Source: CADEDV01 sp048498035
Lineage (GTDB): Bacteria > Bacteroidota > Bacteroidia > Chitinophagales > Chitinophagaceae
Direction: 5' to 3'
DNA: 64,000 bases
Assembly: GCA_048498035.1 (NCBI GenBank)
Contig: JBEHYT010000011.1
Span: 1 to 64,000 of the forward strand
Below the pieces are notes generated by a model. That model worked only from the letters and a program-made list of their open reading frames with translations, made no database searches and was not told where the DNA came from. Of the stretch, positions 27,091 to 35,780 are shown piece by piece. Position 1 is the stretch's first letter, and every line of letters begins with the position of its first letter. The position numbers were made by a program, and so were the translations under genes.

Positions 27091-27123
27091 AAAAAGAGGA
27101 GACCAATGGTCTCCCTGCTTTTT
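27090..27123. terminator. Bidirectional intrinsic terminator
   Basis: GGAGACC (27098-27104) and GGTCTCC (27108-27114) form a stem. The minus side has TCTTTTTTTATT and the plus side CTGCTTTTT. It ends both the purD-kynA operon and the convergent barrel gene. Confidence 0.8.
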
Positions 27124-27146
27124 GCTGATACAAGAAACGATATATG

Positions 27147-27653
27147 TTAGAAGGTGTAACGGATTCCCAATCCTCCCCAGCCTCCGTAGAAGCCGCGTCC
27201 ATCACCAAACTCAAAGGAAGGCTGCCAGTCGAGTGACATATTGATCGGAGCCCCGCTGAATTTATAATCGAGACCCAGTACACCGTCGATGCCTGCAAAC
27301 GCTCCGTCGCCATATTTGGTATTGTAAAACCCAATATGCGCGCCCGGACCAATATACCAACGCAATCCCTGTGCGCCATTGATAGCGCCATGTATTTCAT
27401 ACAAACCGGTAATGCGCACACCGTGTCCATAGAAATAACCAATCAATTCACCTGCATTGTTTTCGGAGAAAAAATGTTTGAATGTAATTCCACCGCCATC
27501 CCAAACTTTTACACCAAGTGCATTGGTGTAGGAACTGCTGTTATAACTTTTACTTTGCGCACTTGCTGCGTTTATAATAAATAACGAAGCAACAACTACC
27601 AGCAGTTTTTTCGGATTACAAAATTTTGTCAGGGCGGTTGATGTCTTTCTCAT
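27147..27653 (-). CDS. Small outer-membrane beta-barrel protein
   Basis: 168 residues. A long n-region precedes a signal peptide (cleavage after ASAQ at about 33). The mature part is made of alternating Gly/aromatic strands (FKHFFSENNAGELIGYFYGHG, GPGAHIGFY, GGWGGLGIRYTF) and ends in Phe, as outer-membrane barrels do. An eight-stranded barrel would fit the length. The function is unknown. It is transcribed convergently with kynA and divergently from mreB. I could not find a convincing -7 element upstream. Confidence 0.75.
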   Translation of the reverse strand: MRKTSTALTKFCNPKKLLVVVASLFIINAASAQSKSYNSSSYTNALGVKVWDGGGITFKHFFSENNAGELIGYFYGHGVRITGLYEIHGAINGAQGLRWYIGPGAHIGFYNTKYGDGAFAGIDGVLGLDYKFSGAPINMSLDWQPSFEFGDGRGFYGGWGGLGIRYTF

Positions 27654-27969
27654 ACAATTGTCTTTAGTGGATTACTCAATATTGCTGGAGATATTTCCAA
27701 CACCGTGCCAAAAACGAGAACTAATGCAACAATAACCTATAATACATGTTTGTAAATACCCGGCAATGCAGCGAGTGTGCAAAGTGAAGAAAAATGGCAA
27801 GTGAGAGAATGTACTGAAAACTGCTGGATTTTTGATTTCCGTGACCGGGTTTTAACCCCGATTTGGGAATGGACAAAATCGCAAAAAATCTTTGCTGGAC
27901 AAGGGTTTCCGCTTTGGTCATTCAAATTATTTCCTCGTACTTTGCAACCATTAAATCCAATAAATTAGA
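27654..27969. other. Intergenic region between the barrel gene and mreB
   Basis: 316 nt without a supported gene. The only clear elements are the mreB promoter at 27913-27944. Short frames here have no start-site or codon support. Confidence 0.6.
27913..27944 (+). promoter_or_regulatory. mreB promoter (TTTG, 20 nt, GTACTTTG)
   Basis: TTTG at 27913-27916 and GTACTTTG at 27937-27944, with a 20-nt spacer. The -7 variant GTACTTTG and the spacer are identical to those before PBP2 at 30477-30508, suggesting matched expression of the two elongasome transcripts. Confidence 0.6.
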
Positions 27970-28995
27970 ATGGGACTTTTTAATTGGTTTACACAAGAAA
28001 TAGCAATTGACCTGGGTACTGCAAATACCCTTATCATACATAACGAGGAAGTGGTGGTGAATGAGCCGAGCATCGTAGCGCTGAATCGCAACAACCCCAA
28101 AGAAGTGTTGGCGGTGGGCAAGCGCGCCCTGATGATGCACGAGAAAACCCACGAAAGTATCCGGACGGTTCGTCCGCTGAAAGACGGTGTAATTGCCGAC
28201 TTCAACGCTGCCGAGCTGATGATCCGGGAGCTGATTAAACTCGTTTACCCCAAAAAACCCCTTTTCCCGCCTAGCTGGCGGATGATGATCTGCATTCCTT
28301 CCTCTATTACCGAGGTGGAAAAGCGTGCCGTGCGCGACAGTGCAGAACAGGCTGGCGCCAAGGAGGTTTACCTCCTGCATGAACCTATGGCGGCCGCCCT
28401 GGGTATTGGGATTGATGTGGAAGAACCCGTTGGGAACATGATCATAGATATAGGCGGTGGTACAACCGGCATTACCGTTATTGCCCTGGCAGGTATCGTT
28501 TGTGACCAGAGTATCCGGATCGCGGGAGATGAATTTACCGCCGATATTATGGAAGCACTGCGCCGCTACCACAGCCTGCTGATTGGAGAACGTACCGCCG
28601 AGCAAATCAAGATCCAGGTAGGAGCCGCTATGAAAGATCTTGATAACCCACCAGACGATATCCCCGTAAACGGAAGAGACCTGGTAACCGGTATCCCCAA
28701 ACAGATCATGGTCAGCTACCAGGAAATTGCCGAAGCGCTGGACAAAAGCATTTTCAAAATAGAAGAAGCCATACTGAAAGCCCTGGAGCAAACACCACCC
28801 GAGCTGGCTGCAGATATTTATCGCCGCGGACTATACCTCACCGGTGGCGGCGCGCTGCTGCGCGGGCTGGACAAACGACTGAGCCAAAAGATCAAATTGC
28901 CTGTACACGTGGCTGATGATCCACTGAAAAGTGTGGTACGAGGTACCGGAATTGCATTGAAGCACTACGACAGGTATCCGTTTGTGATGAGATAA
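27970..28995 (+). CDS. mreB: Rod-shape determining actin homologue MreB
   Basis: 341 residues of the actin/Hsp70 ATPase fold. Phosphate-binding segments are IDLGTANTLI near the N-terminus and IDIGGGTTGITVIAL in the middle, with LTGGGALLRGLDKRL near the C-terminus. MreB forms membrane-associated filaments that orient lateral cell-wall synthesis. The length is normal. It is the first gene of mreBCD, with its own promoter upstream. Confidence 0.98.
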   Translation: MGLFNWFTQEIAIDLGTANTLIIHNEEVVVNEPSIVALNRNNPKEVLAVGKRALMMHEKTHESIRTVRPLKDGVIADFNAAELMIRELIKLVYPKKPLFPPSWRMMICIPSSITEVEKRAVRDSAEQAGAKEVYLLHEPMAAALGIGIDVEEPVGNMIIDIGGGTTGITVIALAGIVCDQSIRIAGDEFTADIMEALRRYHSLLIGERTAEQIKIQVGAAMKDLDNPPDDIPVNGRDLVTGIPKQIMVSYQEIAEALDKSIFKIEEAILKALEQTPPELAADIYRRGLYLTGGGALLRGLDKRLSQKIKLPVHVADDPLKSVVRGTGIALKHYDRYPFVMR

Positions 28996-29025
28996 GCCGG
29001 CATTCCTATCCTGAGCCCTTTGTTT

Positions 29026-29904
29026 ATGCGAAATATATTTCTCTTTATCAGGCGGTTCTTTGTCTTTTTCGCATTCCTCGTATTGCAAGGGATATGTCTT
29101 TGGTTTTTATTTACTTATAATCGCTTTCACCGCGCCCGGGGACTGGGCGTGGCAGATGAAGTAGTCGGTTGGGTCAACTCCAAATACAACTACGTGGAAG
29201 ACTATTTTTACCTCCGGGACGCCAACCGCCGGCTCAATCACTTCAATGATTCACTGCTCAACCGGATGCCGACCAATTTCGCACTTCGGGATACTGGGTC
29301 CACGGATTTACGGGATTCGATCCCCTTTGATACGTTAGGTCATTATCGCCGGTTCAGGTTCCGCGATGCCACTGTTGTTTATAATACGGTCAACTTTCCC
29401 AAAAACTATATCCAGATCAACCGCGGCTCCAACCAGGGAATCAGGGAAAATATGGGCGTTATTTCAGGAGATGGGTGTGCCGTGGGCATCGTCGTTAACG
29501 TAAGCCCTAATTATGCAGATATTATGAGCATGCTGCATATACAAAGCAGCATGAGCGCTTCCCTGAAGCGAAGCAAGGAATTTGGTAATATCGAATGGGA
29601 CGGCGGCGACCCCCGCTACGTGTATATGCGGAGATTGCCCAAATCAGTAGATGTAAAAAAAGGCGATACGGTGCTGACAAGCGCCTATTCCTTTGCCATT
29701 CCGCCAGGCTATATGGTTGGTACTGTGGAAGATGTGAAAATTGACGACCAGACCGGTATGTACATACTGAAAGTAAAAACCGGCACCAGCTTCTATAAAT
29801 TGCAGCATGTGCACGTCATCGAAAACCTTGAAGGAGATGAACAGCGCACATTGCTACAGGATACAAAACGAAAATTCGAAGAGCTTAAAAGCCAGAAAAA
29901 GTGA
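29026..29904 (+). CDS. mreC: Rod-shape determining protein MreC
   Basis: 292 residues. A short cytoplasmic N-terminus and one membrane helix (about 8-30) are followed by a helical, partly coiled region (about 50-85) and a periplasmic beta domain. INRGSNQGIRENMGVISGDG is the MreC signature. It links MreB filaments to PBP2 and RodA in the periplasm. The ATG at 29026 is preferred to a TTG two codons earlier. Its 3' end overlaps mreD by 4 nt. Confidence 0.93.
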   Translation: MRNIFLFIRRFFVFFAFLVLQGICLWFLFTYNRFHRARGLGVADEVVGWVNSKYNYVEDYFYLRDANRRLNHFNDSLLNRMPTNFALRDTGSTDLRDSIPFDTLGHYRRFRFRDATVVYNTVNFPKNYIQINRGSNQGIRENMGVISGDGCAVGIVVNVSPNYADIMSMLHIQSSMSASLKRSKEFGNIEWDGGDPRYVYMRRLPKSVDVKKGDTVLTSAYSFAIPPGYMVGTVEDVKIDDQTGMYILKVKTGTSFYKLQHVHVIENLEGDEQRTLLQDTKRKFEELKSQKK

Positions 29905-30434
29905 GCGACTTTATACGGAACATATTTCGACTGGCCATTTTTATACTGGTACAATACTATATCCTGAACAAGGTGCCGCATCTTCATCGATATATCACTC
30001 CATATATATACTACCTTTTTATTCTCTGGCTTCCGTTCAGCATTTCCCGGTTTAATTTGCTCATTGTTGGTTTTTTAACCGGGATGGTACTTGATTATGC
30101 AATGACCACTCCGGGACTTCATGCAGCAGCCTGCGTGTTGATCGCCTTTGTAAGGCCTTATATCATCGGTATTCTTACTCCCAAAGACTCTACTGAGTTC
30201 AACTACCGGGAACCATCGCCCAAAGCAATGCAATGGACGCCTTATATGGTATATGTGCTTATCCTTACTGTACTCCATCACGGGTATATGTTCCTGTTGG
30301 AATGGCTGTCATTCGGCACCTTCCTTGATTTTGTAATTAAAGTTATTACCACCACCGGTATCAGCATGCTGATGATATTCGCAACAGAACTTGTATTCCC
30401 GCGTCGTCTCAAGTTTCGCACAAATACGGCATAG
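29901..30434 (+). CDS. mreD: Rod-shape determining protein MreD
   Basis: 177 residues with about five membrane helices and few soluble residues, as expected for MreD, the integral-membrane partner of MreC. The start is GTG, overlapping the mreC stop codon as GTGA. Sequence conservation in this family is low, so the assignment rests mainly on topology and position. Confidence 0.88.
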   Translation: MSDFIRNIFRLAIFILVQYYILNKVPHLHRYITPYIYYLFILWLPFSISRFNLLIVGFLTGMVLDYAMTTPGLHAAACVLIAFVRPYIIGILTPKDSTEFNYREPSPKAMQWTPYMVYVLILTVLHHGYMFLLEWLSFGTFLDFVIKVITTTGISMLMIFATELVFPRRLKFRTNTA

Positions 30435-30476
30435 CCCAAATAAAAAGCAAAAAACAGAAAATTATTCTGCTCACAA

Positions 30477-30508
30477 TTTGGAAAGCGGTTCTGCATATTC
30501 GTACTTTG
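30477..30508 (+). promoter_or_regulatory. Promoter of the PBP2-rodA operon (TTTG, 20 nt, GTACTTTG)
   Basis: TTTG at 30477-30480 and GTACTTTG at 30501-30508, 20-nt spacer. The predicted leader is about 42 nt. PBP2-rodA can thus be transcribed apart from mreBCD. Confidence 0.6.
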
Positions 30509-30556
30509 CGGTTGTAATCATCTTCACTTACTTTTTAGCCATTTCTTAGCCTCGCT

Positions 30557-32683
30557 ATGCCGGTCTTTAACCAGTCCAGAAGTCGGATCATCAGGCTTAT
30601 TTTCCTGGTGTCAATACTGATCATTATCGGCCAGCTTTTTTATCTGCAGGTCGCATCGCCCAAGTACCAGCGCTGGGCAGATGAAAATGCTATTCGTAAA
30701 AATGTAGTGTATCCGCCGCGTGGATTGGTGTTTGACCGCCATCATAACTCTGTAGTGCAAAACACACTTGCCTATGATCTGATGGTGGTGCCCATTGAAG
30801 CCCGGAATGTAGACAAAGAGATGATCTACCAGTTGTTAGAGATTGACAGCGCAGAATACCAGAAACGTATTACCCAGGCCATCGTCAAAAACAGGAGCGT
30901 ACAACCCTCTGTTTTTGAAGCATCGCTTTCCCCGGAAAAATATGCCCGCTGGCAGCAAAACCAATGGCGCTTTCCCAATGGATTCTACATCCAGGAACGC
31001 CAGATTCGTTCCTACCCCAATCACTGCGGCGCCAATATCGTTGGATATATCGGCGAGGTAGACAGCAATTACCTGCGCCGGCATGCAGAAGATGGCTACC
31101 AGAGTGGCGACTATGCCGGGATGACCGGTCTCGAGAGCAGCTACGAAAAAGTGCTGATGGGCGAACGCGGCGTTCAAGTCCTGCTCAAAGACAAAAATGG
31201 ACGCATTATCGGACCTTATGAAAACGGCGAATTGGATGAACCAGCCGTAGCTGGAAAAAACCTCTACACCAGCCTCGACGTTTCGCTACAGCAATTTGGT
31301 GAAAAGCTGATGACCAATAAAGTGGGTTCTATTGTAGCGATTGATCCCAAAACAGGCGGCATTCTCTGTATGATCAGCAGCCCCACCTATGACCCCAATT
31401 ATCTTACCGGTGGTGAGCGTCGGCGACACTTTTCAGAACTTTACCAGGACCCGCGGCTGCCATTGTTAAACCGGGCCGTAAATGCCAGCTACTCGCCGGG
31501 ATCAACTTTTAAAACCCTGCAAGCCCTGGTTGGCCTGCATGAAGGTGTGATCACCACCCAAACCACCTTCTCCTGCTCAGGCGCATTTTACGGATGTGGT
31601 AGCGCCAGGCCTATGCGTTGCCTGGATCCCGGGGTGTTTAACCTGAAAACCGGTATCACACACTCCTGCAATACCTACTTCGCTAATGTAATGCAACGGG
31701 TGATCAACAATCCCGAATTTCCCACGCAAGACAGCAGCCTTCGCAGTTGGGACCAGTATATGTATAGCTTTGGACTGGGTCACCGCCTGGGTGTGGATGT
31801 ACCCACCGAACAAACCGGGAATATTCCCACCCCGGAAGATTTCAACAAAGTGTACGGGAAAAACCACTGGAATTTCTGTACCTACCGCTCCGTTAGTATC
31901 GGCCAGGGCGAGGTTACCGCAACACCTATCCAGGTGGCCAATGAAATGGCTTATATCGCCAACAAAGGCTGGTTTATCATACCACATGTAGTTGATTCAA
32001 TTGAAGGCGGTGATAAATTCGGACTGCTGGATCGATACAAAAAACATAATCGACCCATTGATATACCTGATACTATTTTTACCGCGGTACACGACGGTAT
32101 GCAGGGCGTAATGGAAAGCGGCACCGGCCGCGGCGCAAAAGTACCAGGCATCGTTGTTTGCGGTAAAACAGGTACGGTAGAGAACTATTACCACGGCGTA
32201 AAACAACCCAACCACTCGTTCTTTGCCGCATTTGCCCCGCGTGATAATCCAAAGATCGCGATCATGTGCGTGGTGGAAAACAGCGGACGATTTGGCGGCA
32301 CCTACGCAGCGCCGATCGTTAGCCTGATGATTGAAAAATACCTCAAAGACACCATCGCGGCAGATCGTAAAGCACTTGAAAAACGCATGGCGGAAATGAA
32401 TCTCATTCCACCAATGATGCTGCAGAAAATGAAAACAAAAGACTCCCTGCGAAAAGTACGCGCCGACTCAATGGAACTCATCCGCGAACGCATTGAAGAT
32501 TCTATCCAGTCTGCACAACCTATTCCCCAGGAAGAATTAAGACAATTACAGGAAGACCGTTCAGCGCCGCCGCACGACTCCCTGCCCACACCAGGATCAG
32601 TTACCAAATCAGAGTTGATCCTGTTCAACGATAAAAAATACGCCGTTGGCAGCGCCATGGCCTCCTTCAGTAAACCCAGATGA
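30557..32683 (+). CDS. mrdA: Penicillin-binding protein 2 (elongasome transpeptidase)
   Basis: 708 residues, class B PBP. One membrane helix lies at about 12-32, then a dimerisation/pedestal domain, then the transpeptidase. The catalytic motifs are Ser316-Thr-Phe-Lys319 in SPGSTFKTL, Ser370-Cys-Asn372, and Lys537-Thr-Gly539 in CGKTGTVEN. It crosslinks the peptides of new glycan strands made by RodA. The last ~100 residues after the domain form a charged, proline-rich tail (KALEKRMAEMN, then IPQEELRQLQEDRSAPP), longer than in E. coli PBP2 and probably periplasmic. It overlaps rodA by 4 nt (ATGA). Confidence 0.96.
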   Translation: MPVFNQSRSRIIRLIFLVSILIIIGQLFYLQVASPKYQRWADENAIRKNVVYPPRGLVFDRHHNSVVQNTLAYDLMVVPIEARNVDKEMIYQLLEIDSAEYQKRITQAIVKNRSVQPSVFEASLSPEKYARWQQNQWRFPNGFYIQERQIRSYPNHCGANIVGYIGEVDSNYLRRHAEDGYQSGDYAGMTGLESSYEKVLMGERGVQVLLKDKNGRIIGPYENGELDEPAVAGKNLYTSLDVSLQQFGEKLMTNKVGSIVAIDPKTGGILCMISSPTYDPNYLTGGERRRHFSELYQDPRLPLLNRAVNASYSPGSTFKTLQALVGLHEGVITTQTTFSCSGAFYGCGSARPMRCLDPGVFNLKTGITHSCNTYFANVMQRVINNPEFPTQDSSLRSWDQYMYSFGLGHRLGVDVPTEQTGNIPTPEDFNKVYGKNHWNFCTYRSVSIGQGEVTATPIQVANEMAYIANKGWFIIPHVVDSIEGGDKFGLLDRYKKHNRPIDIPDTIFTAVHDGMQGVMESGTGRGAKVPGIVVCGKTGTVENYYHGVKQPNHSFFAAFAPRDNPKIAIMCVVENSGRFGGTYAAPIVSLMIEKYLKDTIAADRKALEKRMAEMNLIPPMMLQKMKTKDSLRKVRADSMELIRERIEDSIQSAQPIPQEELRQLQEDRSAPPHDSLPTPGSVTKSELILFNDKKYAVGSAMASFSKPR

Positions 32684-34020
32684 ATCAACGCAACCCCGAA
32701 ATATCAAAAGGAATTGACTGGAGCATCGTCTGGATATTCGTTATCCTGTCTATGATTGGCGTAATGGCCATCTTTGGCGCCACCTACAATGAAGGAGATC
32801 CTGTTTTGCGCAGCTTTGTTGGATTTAAAACCGACTATAGCAAACAACTTTACTTCTTTTTCGCAGCTTCACTGGTAGGCCTGTTTATCCTGCTTACCGA
32901 TAGCAAATTCTTTTCTGCCACTGCCAACCTGATGTATGCCATCGGTATTTTTTTCCTGTTGCTTGTTTTTCCATTGCATAGCAACATTAAGGGAACCGAG
33001 TCCATCATTAAACTTGGCGCCTTCAACTTTCAACCCGCCGAGTTTTGTAAGATTGTAGTGGCGCTGGCACTTGCCAAACATATCTCACGCCCGGAAACCG
33101 ATTTTACCAAATTGCGGTCGCAGTTGATTGCAGCTGCCATTGCCCTTTTTCCAGCCGCACTTTCCATCATGCAGCATGAAACCGGTCTGGCGTTGGTGTA
33201 TTGTTCATTCTTTATCGTTATGTATCGCGAGGGACTTCCCTCCATCGTGCTCCTGATCGGGTTTGCGCTTGCCGCGCTGGTAGTGGCAACCCTGCTGGTG
33301 GATAAAGACGTGCTGGCTGGCGTACTTACCGGCCTTGCCGCGCTGGTTGCCCTGTTTATGCGCCGGCAAATTCGCCGCAGGCGCAGCATCTTCTTCGGTA
33401 TTGCTGCAGTATGGATTTTATGTGTCGGCATCCAGCGCTTCGCCGTTCCTTTTGCATTCAAACATGTACTTAAGCTTTACCAGGTAGAACGGATCTACAG
33501 TACTGTGGGAAGAGATGTACCCGATGAATATATCGAGGCCCATAAAGAAGAAATTGAGAAGAATAACGGACGAAAAAAAGATACCGGCTATAACGTACGA
33601 CAATCAAAGATCGCTATCGGAAGCGGCGGACTGCTCGGAAAAGGATTACTGAAAGGAACGCAAACGCGCTATGGATTTGTGCCGGAGCAGCGCACCGATT
33701 TTATTTTCGACACTATTGGCGAAGGATTCGGGTTTGTAGGGTGTTTTGTTTTTCTGGCCCTCTATCTTTTCCTGCTCTTCCGCATCGTCACCATCGCAGA
33801 GCGACAGCGAAGCACATTCAGCCGATGCTATGCCTATGGCGTGGCCAGTGTTTTCTTTTTTCATATTCTCATCAATATCGGGATGGCAGTCGGCCTGGCG
33901 CCGGTAATTGGAATCCCACTGCCGTTTATCAGTTACGGCGGAACTTCACTGCTTACATTTGCCATCCTGCTGTTTATCCTCGTACGACTGGATGCAGACC
34001 GGCAGATGGTATTGCGATAG
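32680..34020 (+). CDS. rodA: Rod-shape determining glycosyltransferase RodA (SEDS family)
   Basis: 446 residues with about ten membrane helices. RodA polymerises glycan strands from lipid II and works with PBP2. SEDS features are FQPAEFCKIVVALALAKH, then RYGFVPEQRTDFIFDTIGEGFGFVG, and a C-terminal GIPLPFISYGGTSLL. It is longer than the E. coli protein (370) because of an Arg-rich connecting loop (about 225-240) and an extended extracytoplasmic loop rich in Lys/Glu (about 285-305), both usual for Bacteroidota. It is translationally coupled to PBP2. Confidence 0.95.
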   Translation: MNQRNPEISKGIDWSIVWIFVILSMIGVMAIFGATYNEGDPVLRSFVGFKTDYSKQLYFFFAASLVGLFILLTDSKFFSATANLMYAIGIFFLLLVFPLHSNIKGTESIIKLGAFNFQPAEFCKIVVALALAKHISRPETDFTKLRSQLIAAAIALFPAALSIMQHETGLALVYCSFFIVMYREGLPSIVLLIGFALAALVVATLLVDKDVLAGVLTGLAALVALFMRRQIRRRRSIFFGIAAVWILCVGIQRFAVPFAFKHVLKLYQVERIYSTVGRDVPDEYIEAHKEEIEKNNGRKKDTGYNVRQSKIAIGSGGLLGKGLLKGTQTRYGFVPEQRTDFIFDTIGEGFGFVGCFVFLALYLFLLFRIVTIAERQRSTFSRCYAYGVASVFFFHILINIGMAVGLAPVIGIPLPFISYGGTSLLTFAILLFILVRLDADRQMVLR

Positions 34021-34452
34021 GAGTTTGAATTCGGCAATTCGGTGATTCGTTGATTCTGAATCATTAGTGCCGATAAAAAATTTATTACACAACCGAAATT
34101 ATCATTGCTTTCGAACAAATAATGAAATACTGAGTCAATGAATTTTTATTGCGCCCTTTGCGCAACCCTGGCGCCCCTTGCGTTACAAAAAAAGTTCCTC
34201 ATAAGTTCGGTAACGCCAAGAACGCTAGGAACCGCAGAGAACGTGACGCGTCACCCAATTTATTCATCACAAATGCGCGGATAAAATTTTACCGACAGCC
34301 GAAATAAAGCTTCTCTTTGAATAAGACGACTTGCTTTTAATTTGGACAACGAGCGGGTCAAATAAGCTTTGATATTCAGGTTAGTGAGCAGATGCGAATT
34401 TGGATTTTTATTTTCCCCGGACAACAATGATCGCTGAATTATCAAATTAATT
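34021..34452. repeat. Intergenic repeat region with short-period inverted repeats
   Basis: Two repeat types are visible. At 34027-34062 there are ATTCG-containing octamers (period 8: AATTCGGC, AATTCGGT, GATTCGTT), of the same type as at 39432-39576. At 34151-34185, CTTTGCGC, CTGGCGCC and CTTGCGTT-like units face the complementary units at 34211-34243 (AACGCCAAG, AACGCTAGG, AACCGCAG), giving an imperfect large hairpin. No gene is supported in the 500-nt gap. Confidence 0.6.
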
Positions 34453-34454
34453 TT

Positions 34455-34506
34455 CACATTAGCACATTTTCACATTTCCACATTTGCATTCGCACATTCG
34501 CATTCT
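34455..34506. repeat. CACATT short tandem repeat
   Basis: CACATT occurs at 34455, 34463, 34471 and 34479, that is every 8 bp, then continues as degenerate GCATTC/CACATTC units. The -33 TTTG of the following promoter lies inside the array. Confidence 0.65.
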
Positions 34507-34516
34507 CCTACCTTTG
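34483..34516 (+). promoter_or_regulatory. Promoter of the metallo-hydrolase gene (TTTG, 22 nt, TACCTTTG)
   Basis: TTTG at 34483-34486 and TACCTTTG at 34509-34516. The ATG begins 6 nt after the -7 element, so the mRNA is expected to be leaderless. Confidence 0.6.
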
Positions 34517-34521
34517 CAGGA

Positions 34522-35250
34522 ATGAAAATTATCCCGCTTTCCGAAGGTACTTTCACCATTGATCATACCAAGTTATTTGTTCCTTTTAACAAACAGGCAG
34601 ATGATCTGCAGGAACGACCCGTGGGTAGCCTGTTGGTGGAGATCCAGCCATTTGTCGTAATAACTTCAAAAGATATATTGCTGCTGGATACCGGGCTCGG
34701 TTTTGAAACGAATGGAAAATTACAGCTGTACCAGAACCTGGCCGCTGCCGGTATCAATCCCGGTGATATTACCAAAGTGCTCCTCTCTCATTTGCACAAG
34801 GATCACGCCGGCGGATTGGCGGTGGCCGATAAAACCCGCCTGTCATTTCCCGCAGCTACCTATTATGTACAGGCAAAAGAATTGCAGTTTGCTTTTGAAA
34901 AAGGAAAACCTTCTTATTTGCCGGAAGAACTGGAACCCCTTCGAAGCGCAACCAACGTGGTGTTGCTGGATGGAAACGGGACCATTGATGGATATATCGA
35001 TTATGAAATAACGAGCGCCCACTCACCATGGCACCAGGTATTCAAACTGCGGGACGAAGGAGAGATTGTGTTTTTTGGCGCTGATGATGCGCCGCAGTTG
35101 CAGCAAATGAAACACCGGTTTACGGCCAAATACGATTATGACGGGAAAAAGGCAATGGAATTAAGACAACAGTGGTGGCAACTGGGTGAAGAAGAAAAAT
35201 GGACCTTTCTTTTTTATCACGATGTAAAAAATCCGGTATTCCGGTTCTAA
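34522..35250 (+). CDS. Metallo-beta-lactamase-fold hydrolase
   Basis: 242 residues, cytoplasmic (no signal peptide). The metal-binding motif is His90-Leu-His92-Lys-Asp94-His95, followed by a later His in SAHSPWHQV, Asp in FFGADDAPQ, and a C-terminal FLFYHD. The pattern resembles quorum-quenching lactonase-like members (HxHxDH with downstream tyrosine/histidine), but many hydrolases share this fold and the substrate is unknown. The start is fixed by the adjacent -7 element. It is transcribed alone. Confidence 0.85.
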   Translation: MKIIPLSEGTFTIDHTKLFVPFNKQADDLQERPVGSLLVEIQPFVVITSKDILLLDTGLGFETNGKLQLYQNLAAAGINPGDITKVLLSHLHKDHAGGLAVADKTRLSFPAATYYVQAKELQFAFEKGKPSYLPEELEPLRSATNVVLLDGNGTIDGYIDYEITSAHSPWHQVFKLRDEGEIVFFGADDAPQLQQMKHRFTAKYDYDGKKAMELRQQWWQLGEEEKWTFLFYHDVKNPVFRF

Positions 35251-35261
35251 GCGTTTCCCCC

Positions 35262-35294
35262 TAAAAAAAGGCCCGCTCTGAAAAGAGCCGGCCG
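35262..35294 (-). terminator. Intrinsic terminator of the second ECF sigma locus
   Basis: On the minus strand GGCCGGCTCT pairs with AGAGCGGGCC (one mismatch), followed by TTTTTTTAG. It lies downstream of the gene ending at 35341. Confidence 0.75.
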
Positions 35295-35340
35295 TTGCTA
35301 ACCTATGAAAAACACCTAGCTCAAATATATTATATTTTTT

Positions 35341-35778
35341 TTATTCGCGTAGCGAGAACGATTTGTTAGGTCCGCGTAGCACGCGGGGGCGGTCTCGTCC
35401 CATACGCCGCTCCTCCAGGTTTTTGATCTCCTGGATAAACCGTTCCTGTGTATCATAGACCATGTTGGCCCTTTTTTCACCCAGAATATCCCGGAAGTCA
35501 GGCCGGAATCGCAAGCGTAATTCAATGATTTTCTGCTGCCTGAGCAGCCGGTCTTCCCGGAATTGGCGCATGGTTTGGCGCCATTCCCGGAAATAGCGTA
35601 AAAACAGGGGTGTAAACTTCTTCGCTTCGTCAGCAGATAGATCCAGCCGCTTTTGAATGTATTCATTCATTTTGTCGCGGATCTTTTCCCCGCCCCCGGC
35701 TTCGGGATCTTCATCCTGTGCCATCACCCGCAGGCCGGCACAAAGAACCATGGATATTATGAGGAGAATTTTTTTCAT
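35341..35778 (-). CDS. Exported helical protein, Spy/CpxP-like
   Basis: 145 residues. A signal peptide (1-20, ending VMAQ) precedes a strongly charged, almost entirely helical mature protein with many Arg/Glu residues (for example LFLRYFREWRQTMRQFREDRL and EERRMGRDRPRVLRG). LTxxQ-like periplasmic chaperone repeats are not obvious, so the Spy/CpxP likeness is only in size, export and helix content. It is third in a row with an ECF sigma gene and an anti-sigma-like gene, with a 2-nt gap to the latter, so it is probably part of the same envelope-stress module. Confidence 0.65.
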   Translation of the reverse strand: MKKILLIISMVLCAGLRVMAQDEDPEAGGGEKIRDKMNEYIQKRLDLSADEAKKFTPLFLRYFREWRQTMRQFREDRLLRQQKIIELRLRFRPDFRDILGEKRANMVYDTQERFIQEIKNLEERRMGRDRPRVLRGPNKSFSLRE

Positions 35779-35780
35779 GA

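Noticed and set aside
26789..27442. 217-residue minus-strand frame across kynA and the barrel gene
   Set aside because: It overlaps two better-supported genes and contains the terminator region, so it is not a likely gene.
27777..27968. 63-residue plus-strand frame before mreB
   Set aside because: It contains the mreB promoter, has no start support and is short.
27922..28791. 289-residue minus-strand frame opposite mreB
   Set aside because: Antisense of a strongly conserved actin-like gene, with composition typical of a mirrored frame and no start context.
34260..34457. 65-residue minus-strand frame in the repeat-rich gap
   Set aside because: Lies in intergenic repeats without promoter or homology clues; may be a decayed remnant but cannot be supported.
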